From assembly GCF_003457605.1 (NCBI RefSeq), contig NZ_QRAN01000011.1, positions 62,001 through 126,000 of the forward strand: a stretch of 64,000 nt of DNA, given 5' to 3'. The notes beneath the pieces were generated by a model. It was not told the DNA's origin and ran no database searches. It saw nothing but the letters and a program-made list of their open reading frames with translations. Both the position numbers and the translations under genes were made by a program. This stretch comes from Seongchinamella sediminis. Lineage in GTDB: Bacteria; Pseudomonadota; Gammaproteobacteria; Pseudomonadales; Halieaceae. Position 1 is the first letter of the stretch. Every line of letters begins with the position of its first letter. Positions 26,393 through 37,413 of this stretch are shown here, piece by piece.

Positions 26393-27901
26393 ATGGGCAA
26401 GCTTCGACAGTTGCACAGGGAACTTACGCTGGACAGAGCCGCCGGCACCGGTCTTTCTCGCCGGTTCAGCGCCCGGCTCGCTGTTGTTAGCGCGCTGCTG
26501 TTGCAGTCGGCGTGCGTGACGTCGGTCATCACCCCGGAGCTGGAAACCCGGGCGGGAAACTCGATGTCGCAACAGGTGGCTGACCAGATAGGCCTGTACA
26601 TGGACCCGGAACTGGAGCGCTACCTGGACATGGTGGGCCAACGGCTGGTGGATGCACTGGAGGACACGCCCTACCAGTTTCAGTTCGCCCTGGTGGATCA
26701 GGCCGAGCCCAACGCCTTTGCCTCGCCCGGCGGGTTCATCTATGTCTCCCGGGGCCTGATGGCACAGATAAACGATGAAGCTGAACTGGCTGGGGTACTG
26801 GCCCACGAAATCAGCCACGTGACCCGCAGGCACCACGTCCGCCAGGCCGGTCGCAGCCTTGGCGCCGGGCTGTTGACCCTGCCCGGACGCGCCGTGGGTG
26901 TGGTCAGCAGCGACCTGGGCCAGATGATCAATGCGCCGATTGAACACGCGGGCAAGCTCTATCTCTCCTCCTACTCACGGGCCCAGGAAAGCGAGGCCGA
27001 CGCTTACGGTATGCGTCTGGCGAGTGCCGCCGGCTACGAGCCACTGGCTCTCGCGGACGCCCTGGAGGGCATTGAAAACAGCCTGTTCCTGCTCACCGGG
27101 GAGCACCACCAGGCCACCTACCTCGATACCCACCCGACCACGCCCAGGCGGGTCGCGGAAATCGACAGGCTGGCCCGGGAGCTGCACACGGTTCCAGCCC
27201 AAGCCCTTGCCGACAGGAAGCTTTTGTACCGCTATCTCGATGGCCTTTGGTGGGGCCCACAGAACCCGCAACAGGGAATATTCCGGGACAACCTTTTCCT
27301 GAGCGCCGACCTCGGGCTGGCAGTCAGCTTCCCCGCCGGCTGGCAGACCGTGAACACCCCGCGCTTTGTCGGCGCCATGGAGCCAGACGGCGAGGCCTAC
27401 CTGGCCCTGGGCCTGAACCCCGGTGAATTCAGCCCCGACACCTATGCGACCGCACTGATTAACCGCATGCGCGATAGAACCGGCCTGCAACCGGTGGCAA
27501 GCAGAGACTTCAGGATCGGCCAGTGGCCAGCTCACCTGGTGCGCTATGATGACGACGGCGAAGCCGGGCTGGTGAGCCTGTATTACGTCTTCCTGAACTC
27601 CGGCAGTCACAGCTTCACCTTCATGGCCATGGGCAGGGAGCCCCATCGGCAATCACTGCAGACCTCGGTGATGGGCATCGCGCCCCTGTCGAGCGCCCAG
27701 GCAGCCACGATTGGCGGCCTGCGCCTGCGAATCGCCAGCATAAACGCAGGCGAATCGCTCACTGACTGGTCGCGAAGAGTGGGCAGCAGCTGGTCCCCGG
27801 CGTTTACCGCCGCGGTCAACGGGCTGGAGGAGACGGCGCCGGTAACAGCGCAACGGGAACTGAAGTACGTCCGCCGCGAGCGCTACGCCTCCGGGCAATG
27901 A
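26393..27901 (+). CDS. M48 family metalloprotease lipoprotein (BepA/LoiP-like)
   Basis: The 502-residue protein has a late lipobox (LLLQSAC, Cys41), so the n-region is unusually long. The M48 zinc site HEISH is at 138-142, with the third ligand in the ESEAD segment after SRAQ. The remaining ~230 residues form a C-terminal domain without TPR repeats that I can recognise, unlike E. coli BepA. A role in periplasmic protein or outer-membrane protein quality control is likely from the family. It starts 1 bp after the stop of the PlpD-like gene and overlaps the DMT gene by 4 bp, so it may service that barrel protein. Confidence 0.87.
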   Translation: MGKLRQLHRELTLDRAAGTGLSRRFSARLAVVSALLLQSACVTSVITPELETRAGNSMSQQVADQIGLYMDPELERYLDMVGQRLVDALEDTPYQFQFALVDQAEPNAFASPGGFIYVSRGLMAQINDEAELAGVLAHEISHVTRRHHVRQAGRSLGAGLLTLPGRAVGVVSSDLGQMINAPIEHAGKLYLSSYSRAQESEADAYGMRLASAAGYEPLALADALEGIENSLFLLTGEHHQATYLDTHPTTPRRVAEIDRLARELHTVPAQALADRKLLYRYLDGLWWGPQNPQQGIFRDNLFLSADLGLAVSFPAGWQTVNTPRFVGAMEPDGEAYLALGLNPGEFSPDTYATALINRMRDRTGLQPVASRDFRIGQWPAHLVRYDDDGEAGLVSLYYVFLNSGSHSFTFMAMGREPHRQSLQTSVMGIAPLSSAQAATIGGLRLRIASINAGESLTDWSRRVGSSWSPAFTAAVNGLEETAPVTAQRELKYVRRERYASGQ

Positions 27902-28797
27902 CAGCATACAACCAAACCCGGCGGGCGCTGTGGCTGTCTCTGCTAATGGTGGTCATTGCCAGCACCGCCGCTGTGGCCACCCGCTTCGCCTCTGCGCGGG
28001 TAAGCATTGAGGCCATTGTCACTGTGCAGTATCTGGTCTGTCTGCTGCTGTGCCTGCCCATCACCCTGCGGCCCGGGCTGGCCAACCTGAAAACCGGCCG
28101 TATGGGGCTGCATTTCTTTCGCGGGGCTGCCGGCGTGCTGGGTTTTTACCTGTTCTATGGCGCCCTGGCCCACATCCCCATGGTTGACGCCGTGCTGTTG
28201 CGGCAGAGCGCTCCACTGACAGTTCCGCTGGTGGCCTACGTGTGGAGCCGGGAGCGCATAGCCGCCAGCGCCTGGGGTCCTCTGCTCATTGGTTTCGCCG
28301 GCATCCTGATGATACTTCGCCCGGGTCCGGAGGGACTCAACTGGTGGCATGCGGGCGGATTTGTATCCGCCCTCTGCTTATCCATTTCCATGGTCGCGAC
28401 CCACAAGCTGGCAAGCACCGAGCCTGCCTCACGCATCCTCCTGTACTACTTCCTGCTGTCACTGGCATGCGTGGCGCCATTCAGCGCCTCTGACTACGAC
28501 AAGCTGCACTGGCTGGACTGGGCAGCCATGCTCTATGTAGGCGTGGCGATATACATCACCCTGCGCCTCTATACCCGCGCCTACGCCATCGCCCCGGCGC
28601 ACGCTATCGCGCCGATCAACTACCTGGCGGTGGTGCTGGGGGCCTTCTGGGGCTGGCTGATCTGGGGCCAGGTGCCAGATGTCTGGTCGGTGTCCGGCAG
28701 TGCGCTGGTCATTGTTGGCGGCTTGCTCACGGTTTACCTGGCCCGGGGACCCGTCGGCACGGGCGGGCATACAGCCACTGGCAGAGGCAATCCGTGA
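27898..28797 (+). CDS. DMT-superfamily transporter (EamA family)
   Basis: The 299-residue protein has about ten hydrophobic segments arranged as two EamA repeats (roughly 10-140 and 150-285), the usual drug/metabolite transporter form in the inner membrane. The substrate is unknown; many relatives export amino acids or metabolites. Its ATG overlaps the stop of the M48 gene (ATGA), so the two are translated from one message with the PlpD-like gene. Confidence 0.88.
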   Translation: MTAYNQTRRALWLSLLMVVIASTAAVATRFASARVSIEAIVTVQYLVCLLLCLPITLRPGLANLKTGRMGLHFFRGAAGVLGFYLFYGALAHIPMVDAVLLRQSAPLTVPLVAYVWSRERIAASAWGPLLIGFAGILMILRPGPEGLNWWHAGGFVSALCLSISMVATHKLASTEPASRILLYYFLLSLACVAPFSASDYDKLHWLDWAAMLYVGVAIYITLRLYTRAYAIAPAHAIAPINYLAVVLGAFWGWLIWGQVPDVWSVSGSALVIVGGLLTVYLARGPVGTGGHTATGRGNP

Positions 28798-28909
28798 CCG
28801 GCATCGCAGTTTGTGAAAATCTGCAGAAAAGTTGACTTTTTTACAGCGCCTGGCTGGGCTTTCCGGTATTTTTCTGATTTAGACAAAAACAAGACGGGGG
28901 ATTTGCAGT

Positions 28910-30142
28910 ATGCTGCAGACAGTGAAGGTCCCCACCACGGACCTCACCAAGGGCATGTTCATCAGCGGCCTGGACCGGGAATGGCTGGGCACCCCCTTTG
29001 TTACCCAGGGTTTCCTGCTGGAAACCGATGACGACATCCAGCGCGTGCGCGATTTTTGCGAACACGTCTGGGTCGACGTGCATAAATGCGTCTACATCAG
29101 CGCCAAGCTTGCGCGCCACGCCAATGGTGAACGGCGGCGCATCCCCCTGCCCGAGATATTCCGCGGCCGCGAGCTGAAGGCCTATTCCGACCAGGCGGAG
29201 TGGAAAGAAGAGCATCCCCGGGCCAGCCGCGCCCTGGACACCCTGCTCGACGACATCACCGATATATTCGACCAGGTAGCCAATGCCGGCAAGCTGGACG
29301 CACTGCGCCTGAAAACCGCGGCCGACCCCATTATCGGCAGTATCAGCCGTAATCCCGATGCCTGCCTCTGGCTGGGGCGCCTGAAACAACACGATGCCTA
29401 CAGTTACCAGCACTCCCTGAGCGTGGCCATCTGGGCAGTGGCGCTGGGCCGACAGATCGGCCTGCACAAACGCGACCTGCGCTCGCTGGCGATCGGCGGC
29501 ATGCTGATGGATGTGGGTAAGCTGCTGGTGGATCCGGAATTACTGCAGGCGGACCGGGAATTGACCCAGGAAGAAACCCGGGAAATGCGCCACCACGTGG
29601 CCCATGGCCTGCACCTGGTGAAAAAGAGCGGGATAATCAACCAGGACGTGCTGGATATGGTGGCTTTCCACCATGAGCGCTATAACGGCAGCGGCTATCC
29701 CCGGGGCCTGCGCGGCGACGAAATACCGGCTTTTGCCCGCATTGCCGCCATCGTCGACACCTACGACGCCATTACCTCGCAGCGGTCCTACGCCAACGCC
29801 AAGGCGCCTGCCGATGCCATCAAAGTGCTCTACCAGGCCCGCGACAAGGAGTTCCAGGCGGAGCTGGTGGAAGCCTTCATCCAGGCGGTGGGCATTTACC
29901 CCGCGGGAACCATTGTCGAGCTGACCACTGGTGAGGTGGGCATTGTGGTGGCGGAAAGCCGCACCCGCCGCTTGCTACCCAAGGTCATCCTGGTGCTCAA
30001 TCGCAGCAAGCAGCACTACCCCAAGCCCAAACTGGTGGACCTGCAGGACACCCAGGGGCGCTACCAGGACAAGCCCATCTCCATCGCCCGAAGCCTGGAA
30101 CCCGGGGCCTTCGGCATCGATATAGGCCGTTACCGGTTCTAG
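28910..30142 (+). CDS. HD-GYP domain protein with N-terminal DUF3391, altered HD motif
   Basis: The 410-residue protein has a DUF3391 region (1-~135) and an HD-GYP domain (~145-330), the fold of c-di-GMP phosphodiesterases. The GYP part is present: HHE (254-256) and GSGYP (260-264), then IVDTYDAITSQRSY. The HD doublet that gives the domain its name is changed: GGMLMDVGK has Met200-Asp201 where the His-Asp pair is expected. K204 is kept. Loss of this metal ligand may alter or abolish catalysis, or the protein may act as a c-di-GMP binder. The 113-bp upstream gap has a possible promoter but no clear operator. Confidence 0.88.
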   Translation: MLQTVKVPTTDLTKGMFISGLDREWLGTPFVTQGFLLETDDDIQRVRDFCEHVWVDVHKCVYISAKLARHANGERRRIPLPEIFRGRELKAYSDQAEWKEEHPRASRALDTLLDDITDIFDQVANAGKLDALRLKTAADPIIGSISRNPDACLWLGRLKQHDAYSYQHSLSVAIWAVALGRQIGLHKRDLRSLAIGGMLMDVGKLLVDPELLQADRELTQEETREMRHHVAHGLHLVKKSGIINQDVLDMVAFHHERYNGSGYPRGLRGDEIPAFARIAAIVDTYDAITSQRSYANAKAPADAIKVLYQARDKEFQAELVEAFIQAVGIYPAGTIVELTTGEVGIVVAESRTRRLLPKVILVLNRSKQHYPKPKLVDLQDTQGRYQDKPISIARSLEPGAFGIDIGRYRF

Positions 30143-30241
30143 CCCCCGCTACACTCCCCGTGGCCTGAATGTTACCCTGAGTTCGACCCGGGGGCGTTCA
30201 CGCTCCTGCATGATGAATGGCGGGGCTTGGGGATACGAGGC

Positions 30242-31345
30242 GTGCTGCAACAATTTGGCCGAATCTTTATCCTGCTCGCCCTGGGCAGCACGGCACACGG
30301 CGTATGCGCTGACACATGGCCGCCAGAACTGGCCCGACCACTTATGGGCACGGCAACGCAGCAGGACGGCAGCATGCTGCTGCAGCCGAACGCCGCCGGG
30401 CAAATCCTGCTGGAGTTCCCGCACCGGGAATTACCGTTGGCCGAAAACCCCCGTGTAGTGATCGACTTTGATGGCGCGCCGCCGCTGCAGGTTTTCCTTA
30501 TATGGCGCAACAGCATCGACACTACCCGGCTGCGCCAGTTCAAATACGTTCCCGGCGCCAATGCACGCGCCGTGATCGATATGTCCGGCCATCGCCACTG
30601 GCAGGGCGAGGCCCGGTTGCTGCAACTGGGGTTCCGCGGCCCTCCCGGCCAGGCGATCAATTTTCGCGGAATGACAATCCAGCAGCCCGGGATCGCGGAT
30701 TATCTGCGGGACCTGTGGCAAAACTGGGCGGCCTTCAGGGGCTGGAAACCCGCCGACATCAACGTCTATACCGGCACCCGTGAATTCAGTACCGGTCCCT
30801 ACCCCGCCCCGGTTTTCGCCACCCTGGTGCTGGTCGCGATGCTGGCCTACCTGCTACTGGCCCGCCGCAATGCCAGCTGGACCGGTGCCGGGCTGCTCGT
30901 ATTCTGTGGCTGGCTGGCGCTGGATAGTCTCTGGCAGCTGCGACTGTGGCGGCAGGTGGAGTTGACCACAACGACATTTGCCGGTGCTGGCAATGAGGAA
31001 AAACTCGCGCGCTCGGGAGATGCCGCGATCAGCAGCCTGGCCCGGGAGGCGCAACAACGCATCGCTGATCCCCGGGCAGTGGTATTCGTCGCCACGCGTT
31101 CCGATACGGCCGGCATGCTTGCGGCCTATTACCTGGCCCCGCTCAATGTCTACTGGCATCGCCACGGTCCCGAGTTGCCCGACCTGGACAGGCTGGCCCC
31201 GGGTCATTTCATCCTGCTGTTGCCTCCCTCCGCGCTGCGCCTGGACGCCGGGGAAACCCTGCTGCTGAACCGCCAGGGCGAACAGCTGCCAGTCGCCATT
31301 CGCTACCAGGACAACAGCGGCCTGCTGCTGGAGGTCATGCCGTGA
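30242..31345 (+). CDS. unrecognised exported/membrane protein
   Basis: I do not recognise this family. The 367-residue protein has an N-terminal signal sequence (FGRIFILLALGSTAHGVCA). A periplasmic, beta-rich domain of about 150 residues resembles a carbohydrate-binding sandwich only in general pattern. Two close membrane spans follow (about 185-235, VFATLVLVAMLAYLLLA and GAGLLVFCGWLALDSLW), then a C-terminal domain of ~120 residues. GTG at 30242 is chosen because the signal peptide starts there; a TTG at 30227 would add five residues. It overlaps the next membrane protein by 4 bp, so the pair probably acts together, perhaps in cell-envelope glycan assembly. Confidence 0.7.
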   Translation: MLQQFGRIFILLALGSTAHGVCADTWPPELARPLMGTATQQDGSMLLQPNAAGQILLEFPHRELPLAENPRVVIDFDGAPPLQVFLIWRNSIDTTRLRQFKYVPGANARAVIDMSGHRHWQGEARLLQLGFRGPPGQAINFRGMTIQQPGIADYLRDLWQNWAAFRGWKPADINVYTGTREFSTGPYPAPVFATLVLVAMLAYLLLARRNASWTGAGLLVFCGWLALDSLWQLRLWRQVELTTTTFAGAGNEEKLARSGDAAISSLAREAQQRIADPRAVVFVATRSDTAGMLAAYYLAPLNVYWHRHGPELPDLDRLAPGHFILLLPPSALRLDAGETLLLNRQGEQLPVAIRYQDNSGLLLEVMP

Positions 31346-32739
31346 GCCTGCTTATGGTTGCGCTTGCCCTCGCCGTCAGCTGGCTGCCCGCGGCCTCCTG
31401 GCTGACGCGGTTCATTCCCGCCGCCACCCCTGCCCGGTGGGCGCTGATCAGCGGCTACGCCTGCCTGCTCGGCCTGCTGGCAACAACGCTACTGATGCGC
31501 CTGTACAGCCTGCTCGGCATCGACTGGTCGTTTGCCGGCCTGGCACTCGGCAGCCTGTGTATCAGTGCCCTGGCATTGGCATACCCGGCGCGGCCAGGCT
31601 ATCTGCCTTCCGGGTACGGCGGCCAGTCGCTGCCCCTGACGCGGCTGCAACACATTCTGGTCGTCCTGTGCCTGGCCCTGCTCGCCAGCCGCCTTATTGC
31701 CCTGGGGCTGGAACTGCTCACCCGGCCAATGACAGCCTGGGACGCCAAGCAGCACTGGGCCCGGCAGGCAAAAGTTTTTTTCGAACTGAAAAGCACTGTG
31801 CCCTACGTCGATCCCGAGCAATGGCTGGCGACGGCCGGTACCGGTGTATTCACCAACATGCACCCGGACTACCCCATTGCAACGCCTCTGCTACAGGCCT
31901 GGATGGCGGTGGCCCTGGGTTACTGGGACAACAGCCTGGTCAACGCGCCCTGGCTGCTGATGTGGCTGGGCATCGGGCTGGTATTCTACGCCCAGGCCCG
32001 CCAGGCCGGCGCCAACGCCGCGGTCGCCCTGGCCGCCTGCTATATGGTGCTATCGCTGCCCTACCTGAACACCCAGGTGGCCCTGGCCGGTTACGCTGAC
32101 CTGTTACTGGCCCTGGCCTACCTGGGCGCGGTGGCTGCCTTCGGCAACTGGTTGCTGTCGCGGGCGCAGTGGCAACTGGCGCTGGCGCTGGTGAGCGCCG
32201 CCGGTGGCCTGCTGGTGAAAAACGAGGGCTTTTACTGGCTGCTGAGCCTGGCCCCCGGCATCCTGCTGGCAGTTGCCGGGCTGCGCAGGGGGTTCGCGTT
32301 ACTGGCGGCGCTGGCGCTGGCCCTGTTGTTAACGCTGTACCTGCTGCCGGCGGAGCTTGCCATCGCTGGCCATACACTGGCCTCCATGGCGTTCGGTTAC
32401 CGCCCCGAGAGCTGGCTTGCGATTTACCTCAGCGGCCTGGTTCATGACAACTGGCACCTGGCGATTTACCTGCTCACCATCGCCCTGGTGCTGGTGCCGT
32501 TCAGGGGGCGGACGCTGATACCGCTGGCCATCGTGGTGCTCGCGGCGATCAGCCTCTATCTCATCCTGTATCTCTTTACCGACAATGCCCACGGCGCGGT
32601 TAACTTTACCTCCCTTAACCGGGTCGCTCTACAGTTGCTACCGGCGGCGGCTTTCTTCACACTGGCGGTATTCCTTGCCGCTGCGGGCAATGCCCCGGGA
32701 GAAAACAGTGACCCTGCGATTACTCCAAAACAGGATTGA
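31342..32739 (+). CDS. polytopic membrane protein, glycosyltransferase-like (GT-C type)
   Basis: The 465-residue protein has about 10-12 hydrophobic segments. A luminal/periplasmic loop after the second-third spans holds MTAWDAKQHWARQAK and MHPDYPIATPLLQAW, a W-D...HPDYP pattern seen in bacterial ArnT/PMT-like GT-C membrane proteins. I infer use of a lipid-linked sugar donor, but donor and acceptor are unknown. It begins with GTG overlapping the preceding gene by 4 bp, and its end overlaps the serine hydrolase start by 32 bp, so three genes form a compact unit. Confidence 0.75.
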   Translation: MSLLMVALALAVSWLPAASWLTRFIPAATPARWALISGYACLLGLLATTLLMRLYSLLGIDWSFAGLALGSLCISALALAYPARPGYLPSGYGGQSLPLTRLQHILVVLCLALLASRLIALGLELLTRPMTAWDAKQHWARQAKVFFELKSTVPYVDPEQWLATAGTGVFTNMHPDYPIATPLLQAWMAVALGYWDNSLVNAPWLLMWLGIGLVFYAQARQAGANAAVALAACYMVLSLPYLNTQVALAGYADLLLALAYLGAVAAFGNWLLSRAQWQLALALVSAAGGLLVKNEGFYWLLSLAPGILLAVAGLRRGFALLAALALALLLTLYLLPAELAIAGHTLASMAFGYRPESWLAIYLSGLVHDNWHLAIYLLTIALVLVPFRGRTLIPLAIVVLAAISLYLILYLFTDNAHGAVNFTSLNRVALQLLPAAAFFTLAVFLAAAGNAPGENSDPAITPKQD

Positions 32740-34018
32740 TAACACGCTCAACCGAATCGCGATTCCCAGGGATCTGGACGAAATTATCCGCATTGATCCC
32801 GCCGAGGTGCCTGCCGAACAGTGCGGGCTGACTGAGCGCTCGGTTGAGCTCATCTGGGACGCCGCACTCAGGCTCTACCGCACCGGGATGCACCCCATGC
32901 TCAGCCTCTGTGTCCGGCGTGGCGGCCAGCTGCTACTCAATCGCAGTATCGGTTACCGGCGCGGAGACGCCAACAGCGAGGACGCCGAGACTGCTGACCT
33001 GGATACGCCTGTCTGCCTGTTTTCCGCCTCCAAGGCGATCAGCGCCATGCTGGTGCACCTGCTGGCGGAGCAGGGCAAGATTCACCTGATGGACCCGCTG
33101 AGCTATTACATCCCCGAATTCGCCGCCAATGGCAAGGGCTATATCACTATTTACCAGTTGCTCGCACACCGGGCGGGGGTTCCGGGGCTGGGCGAAAACA
33201 TCGATCCCCGATTGCTGTTCGAGCGGGAAGAGGCCGTGGCGCGCATCTGCGCTGCCGATCCAATCGATCACCTGGGCCGCACCTCCGCCTACCATGCCAT
33301 TACCGGTGGCTTTCTTATCGATGAACTCATTCGTCGTACCACCGGATTGACCATCCAGCAGTATCTCGCGCGCTATATTCGCAAGCCCATGGGCATGCGC
33401 TTCTTCCGCTACGGCCTCACCAGCAGGGACCTGGAGCGGGCGGCGCAAAATCGCTTCACCGGGCTTGTTCCGGGAAAACTGGTGGGCACGACACTGAAAA
33501 ATGCCCTGGGCATGGAGTACATGGCGGTGATCGACCTCATCAATGACGCCGAGTTCAAGCAGGCGGTGCTGCCCGCGGGCAACATCTATGCCACCGCCGA
33601 GGAGACCAGCCGGTTTTTCCAGATGCTGTTGGACTATGGCCGCTACGGCGACACTACAATCATGCACCCACTAACGGTCCATCGGGCCACCCAGGAGGCG
33701 GGCAAAGCCAGCATTGACGCCTCTCTGAAGATCCCCATGCGCTACAGCCCCGGATTTATGCTCGGTGGCAGCCCCGCGGGGATTTACGGCAGGGACAGTC
33801 ATTATGCCTATGGCCACCTGGGCTTATCCAACGTGTTTGCCTGGGCTGACCCCCAGCGCGACATATCGGTAGCCATTCTCAATAGTGGCAAGCCCGTGCT
33901 CGGCAGCCACCTGGCTGCGTTGCCGCGCCTGCTGTACACCATCCCCCGGTCCTGCCCCCCGGTACGGGACATGTCCGAGCCGGGACTGGGCTTCTTGGCG
34001 CCAGCTCATACTGACTGA
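32708..34018 (+). CDS. serine hydrolase of the class C beta-lactamase family
   Basis: A 436-residue beta-lactamase-fold hydrolase (esterase/DD-peptidase-like). Catalytic SxxK is FSASK, the Tyr motif is YHAITGG (in place of YxN), and the third motif is HLGLSN. There is no signal peptide, so it is probably cytoplasmic, like EstB-type esterases that share this fold. GTG at 32708 with GGGAG seven bases upstream is preferred over the ATG at 32690. It overlaps the end of the membrane protein gene by 32 bp and ends 26 bp before the convergent padR gene. Confidence 0.86.
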   Translation: MTLRLLQNRIDNTLNRIAIPRDLDEIIRIDPAEVPAEQCGLTERSVELIWDAALRLYRTGMHPMLSLCVRRGGQLLLNRSIGYRRGDANSEDAETADLDTPVCLFSASKAISAMLVHLLAEQGKIHLMDPLSYYIPEFAANGKGYITIYQLLAHRAGVPGLGENIDPRLLFEREEAVARICAADPIDHLGRTSAYHAITGGFLIDELIRRTTGLTIQQYLARYIRKPMGMRFFRYGLTSRDLERAAQNRFTGLVPGKLVGTTLKNALGMEYMAVIDLINDAEFKQAVLPAGNIYATAEETSRFFQMLLDYGRYGDTTIMHPLTVHRATQEAGKASIDASLKIPMRYSPGFMLGGSPAGIYGRDSHYAYGHLGLSNVFAWADPQRDISVAILNSGKPVLGSHLAALPRLLYTIPRSCPPVRDMSEPGLGFLAPAHTD

Positions 34019-34044
34019 CCTGCCCCAGGGGGAACTGAAGCGAC

Positions 34045-34596
34045 TCAGCTCTTGCCCCCGGGAACGGTGGCCAGCAGGGCCAGGGACTCATCACACCAGG
34101 CGAGAAACTGCTCCCCCTGGTGAATACCCGATTTCAGGGCCAGATAGACGCCCTTGTGTCGCACCGGCAGGGCCGCCGGATCCTGGTAGTGGCGGCGACG
34201 AACGGCCTCGTACAGGTACAGGCGTTGCATCACCTCTTCCCGGCGGGCGCTAACCTCAGCGATGATGTGCTCTGCGTTGTTCTCATCCAGGTTATAGAGC
34301 TTGAGCAGCAATTCGTCCTTGGCGGACTGTACCCTGGTTGGCCCGTACACCCACCCGGCGAGGGCCTCTCTGCCCGCGAGGGTCAGGCCGTAGACAATCT
34401 TGTTGGGCTTCCCCGACTGGTTGACCTCGCGTTTATTGAGCCAGCCCTTACCCGCCAGCTTGCGCAGCTCCTGGTAGATCTGCTGGTGCGAGGCCTGCCA
34501 GAAGAAGCCCATGGACTTCTCGAAATCCCGCGCCAGCTCGGAGCCGGAGAGGTCGGCATCGAGCAGTGATGTCATGATTGCGTGGGCAAGTGCCAT
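34045..34596 (-). CDS. PadR-family transcriptional regulator
   Basis: The 183-residue protein has an N-terminal winged helix (about 1-80) with the PadR pattern QIYQELRKLAGKGWLNKREV and YGLTLAGREAL, then a C-terminal helical dimerisation domain of the Vir_act_alpha_C type. PadR proteins usually repress neighbouring genes and respond to a small ligand. It lies 94 bp downstream of fadH on the same strand. An inverted repeat 25 bp before its start is a candidate operator, suggesting its own promoter and autoregulation. Confidence 0.88.
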   Translation of the reverse strand: MALAHAIMTSLLDADLSGSELARDFEKSMGFFWQASHQQIYQELRKLAGKGWLNKREVNQSGKPNKIVYGLTLAGREALAGWVYGPTRVQSAKDELLLKLYNLDENNAEHIIAEVSARREEVMQRLYLYEAVRRRHYQDPAALPVRHKGVYLALKSGIHQGEQFLAWCDESLALLATVPGGKS

Positions 34597-34620
34597 AGCC
34601 TGTTCCGCCGTTTCAAGGTC

Positions 34621-34642
34621 ATAACAGCATAGACGGTGTTAC
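34621..34642 (-). promoter_or_regulatory. candidate PadR operator (inverted repeat)
   Basis: ATAACA - 10 bp - TGTTAC matches as an inverted repeat in 5 of 6 positions. It lies 25 bp upstream of the padR start codon, in the gap after fadH. The link to PadR is inferred from position only. Confidence 0.45.
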
Positions 34643-34690
34643 TCTTTGTGCAAAAAATTGCATCGCGAAACAGGCCATGGCCCGGAATAG

Positions 34691-36785
<2,095 letters not shown>

Positions 36786-36807
36786 GATAGCTTGCTAGCT
36801 TATCGCC

Positions 36808-37413
36808 ATGAGCGCAAAAACCACCTACCACCACGGTGACCTGCGGCAGACGCTGCTGGACGAGGCCGCCCTGCTGCTCCGTGAGGAGGGCGAGCAGGGC
36901 CTGTCCATGCGCCGCCTGGCGGCGAGGGCCGGGGTATCCCGCACCGCGCCCTACCATCACTTCAGGGACAAGCAGGATCTGCTCTGCGCCATTGCGGCCG
37001 AGGGTTTCAGCCGCTTCGTCGGGATCCTCACCATCGACGGCGCGGAGCTGTCGCGGGACCGGCTGGCACGCTTTATTCGCGACTACCTGCAGTTTGCGGT
37101 GGAGAATGCCGAATATTACGACCTGATGTTCGGCAGCCAGCTGTGGAAATCGCCCCACATCACCGCGGCCCTGCAGGCGGAAGCCCACGGCGCCTTTCGC
37201 TTTTATCTCAAGCAGGCGAGGTGCTGGCAGGACCAGGGCCTGGTCAACCCGGAACTGGATGCACTGCGCTATGCCCAGGTGACCTGGAGTACCCTGCACG
37301 GCCTCAGCCGCCTGCTGATCGACGGCATTTACCTGGAGCCGGAAGCGATGGATCCGGTCTGCGAACAGGCGGCGAGTATGTTCTGGCGGGAACTGTGCGC
37401 CCCGCCGCAATGA
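36808..37413 (+). CDS. TetR-family transcriptional regulator
   Basis: The 201-residue protein has an N-terminal TetR HTH (about 8-55, with LSMRRLAARAGVSRTAPYHHF split over the recognition helix) and a C-terminal WHG-type ligand domain. No Shine-Dalgarno sequence precedes the ATG, so the message may be leaderless or weakly translated. It is divergent from fadH, and two palindromes in the gap are likely its operators. A fatty-acyl-CoA ligand is a reasonable guess given the target. The stop overlaps the start of the Rossmann lipoprotein gene (ATGA). Confidence 0.9.
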   Translation: MSAKTTYHHGDLRQTLLDEAALLLREEGEQGLSMRRLAARAGVSRTAPYHHFRDKQDLLCAIAAEGFSRFVGILTIDGAELSRDRLARFIRDYLQFAVENAEYYDLMFGSQLWKSPHITAALQAEAHGAFRFYLKQARCWQDQGLVNPELDALRYAQVTWSTLHGLSRLLIDGIYLEPEAMDPVCEQAASMFWRELCAPPQ

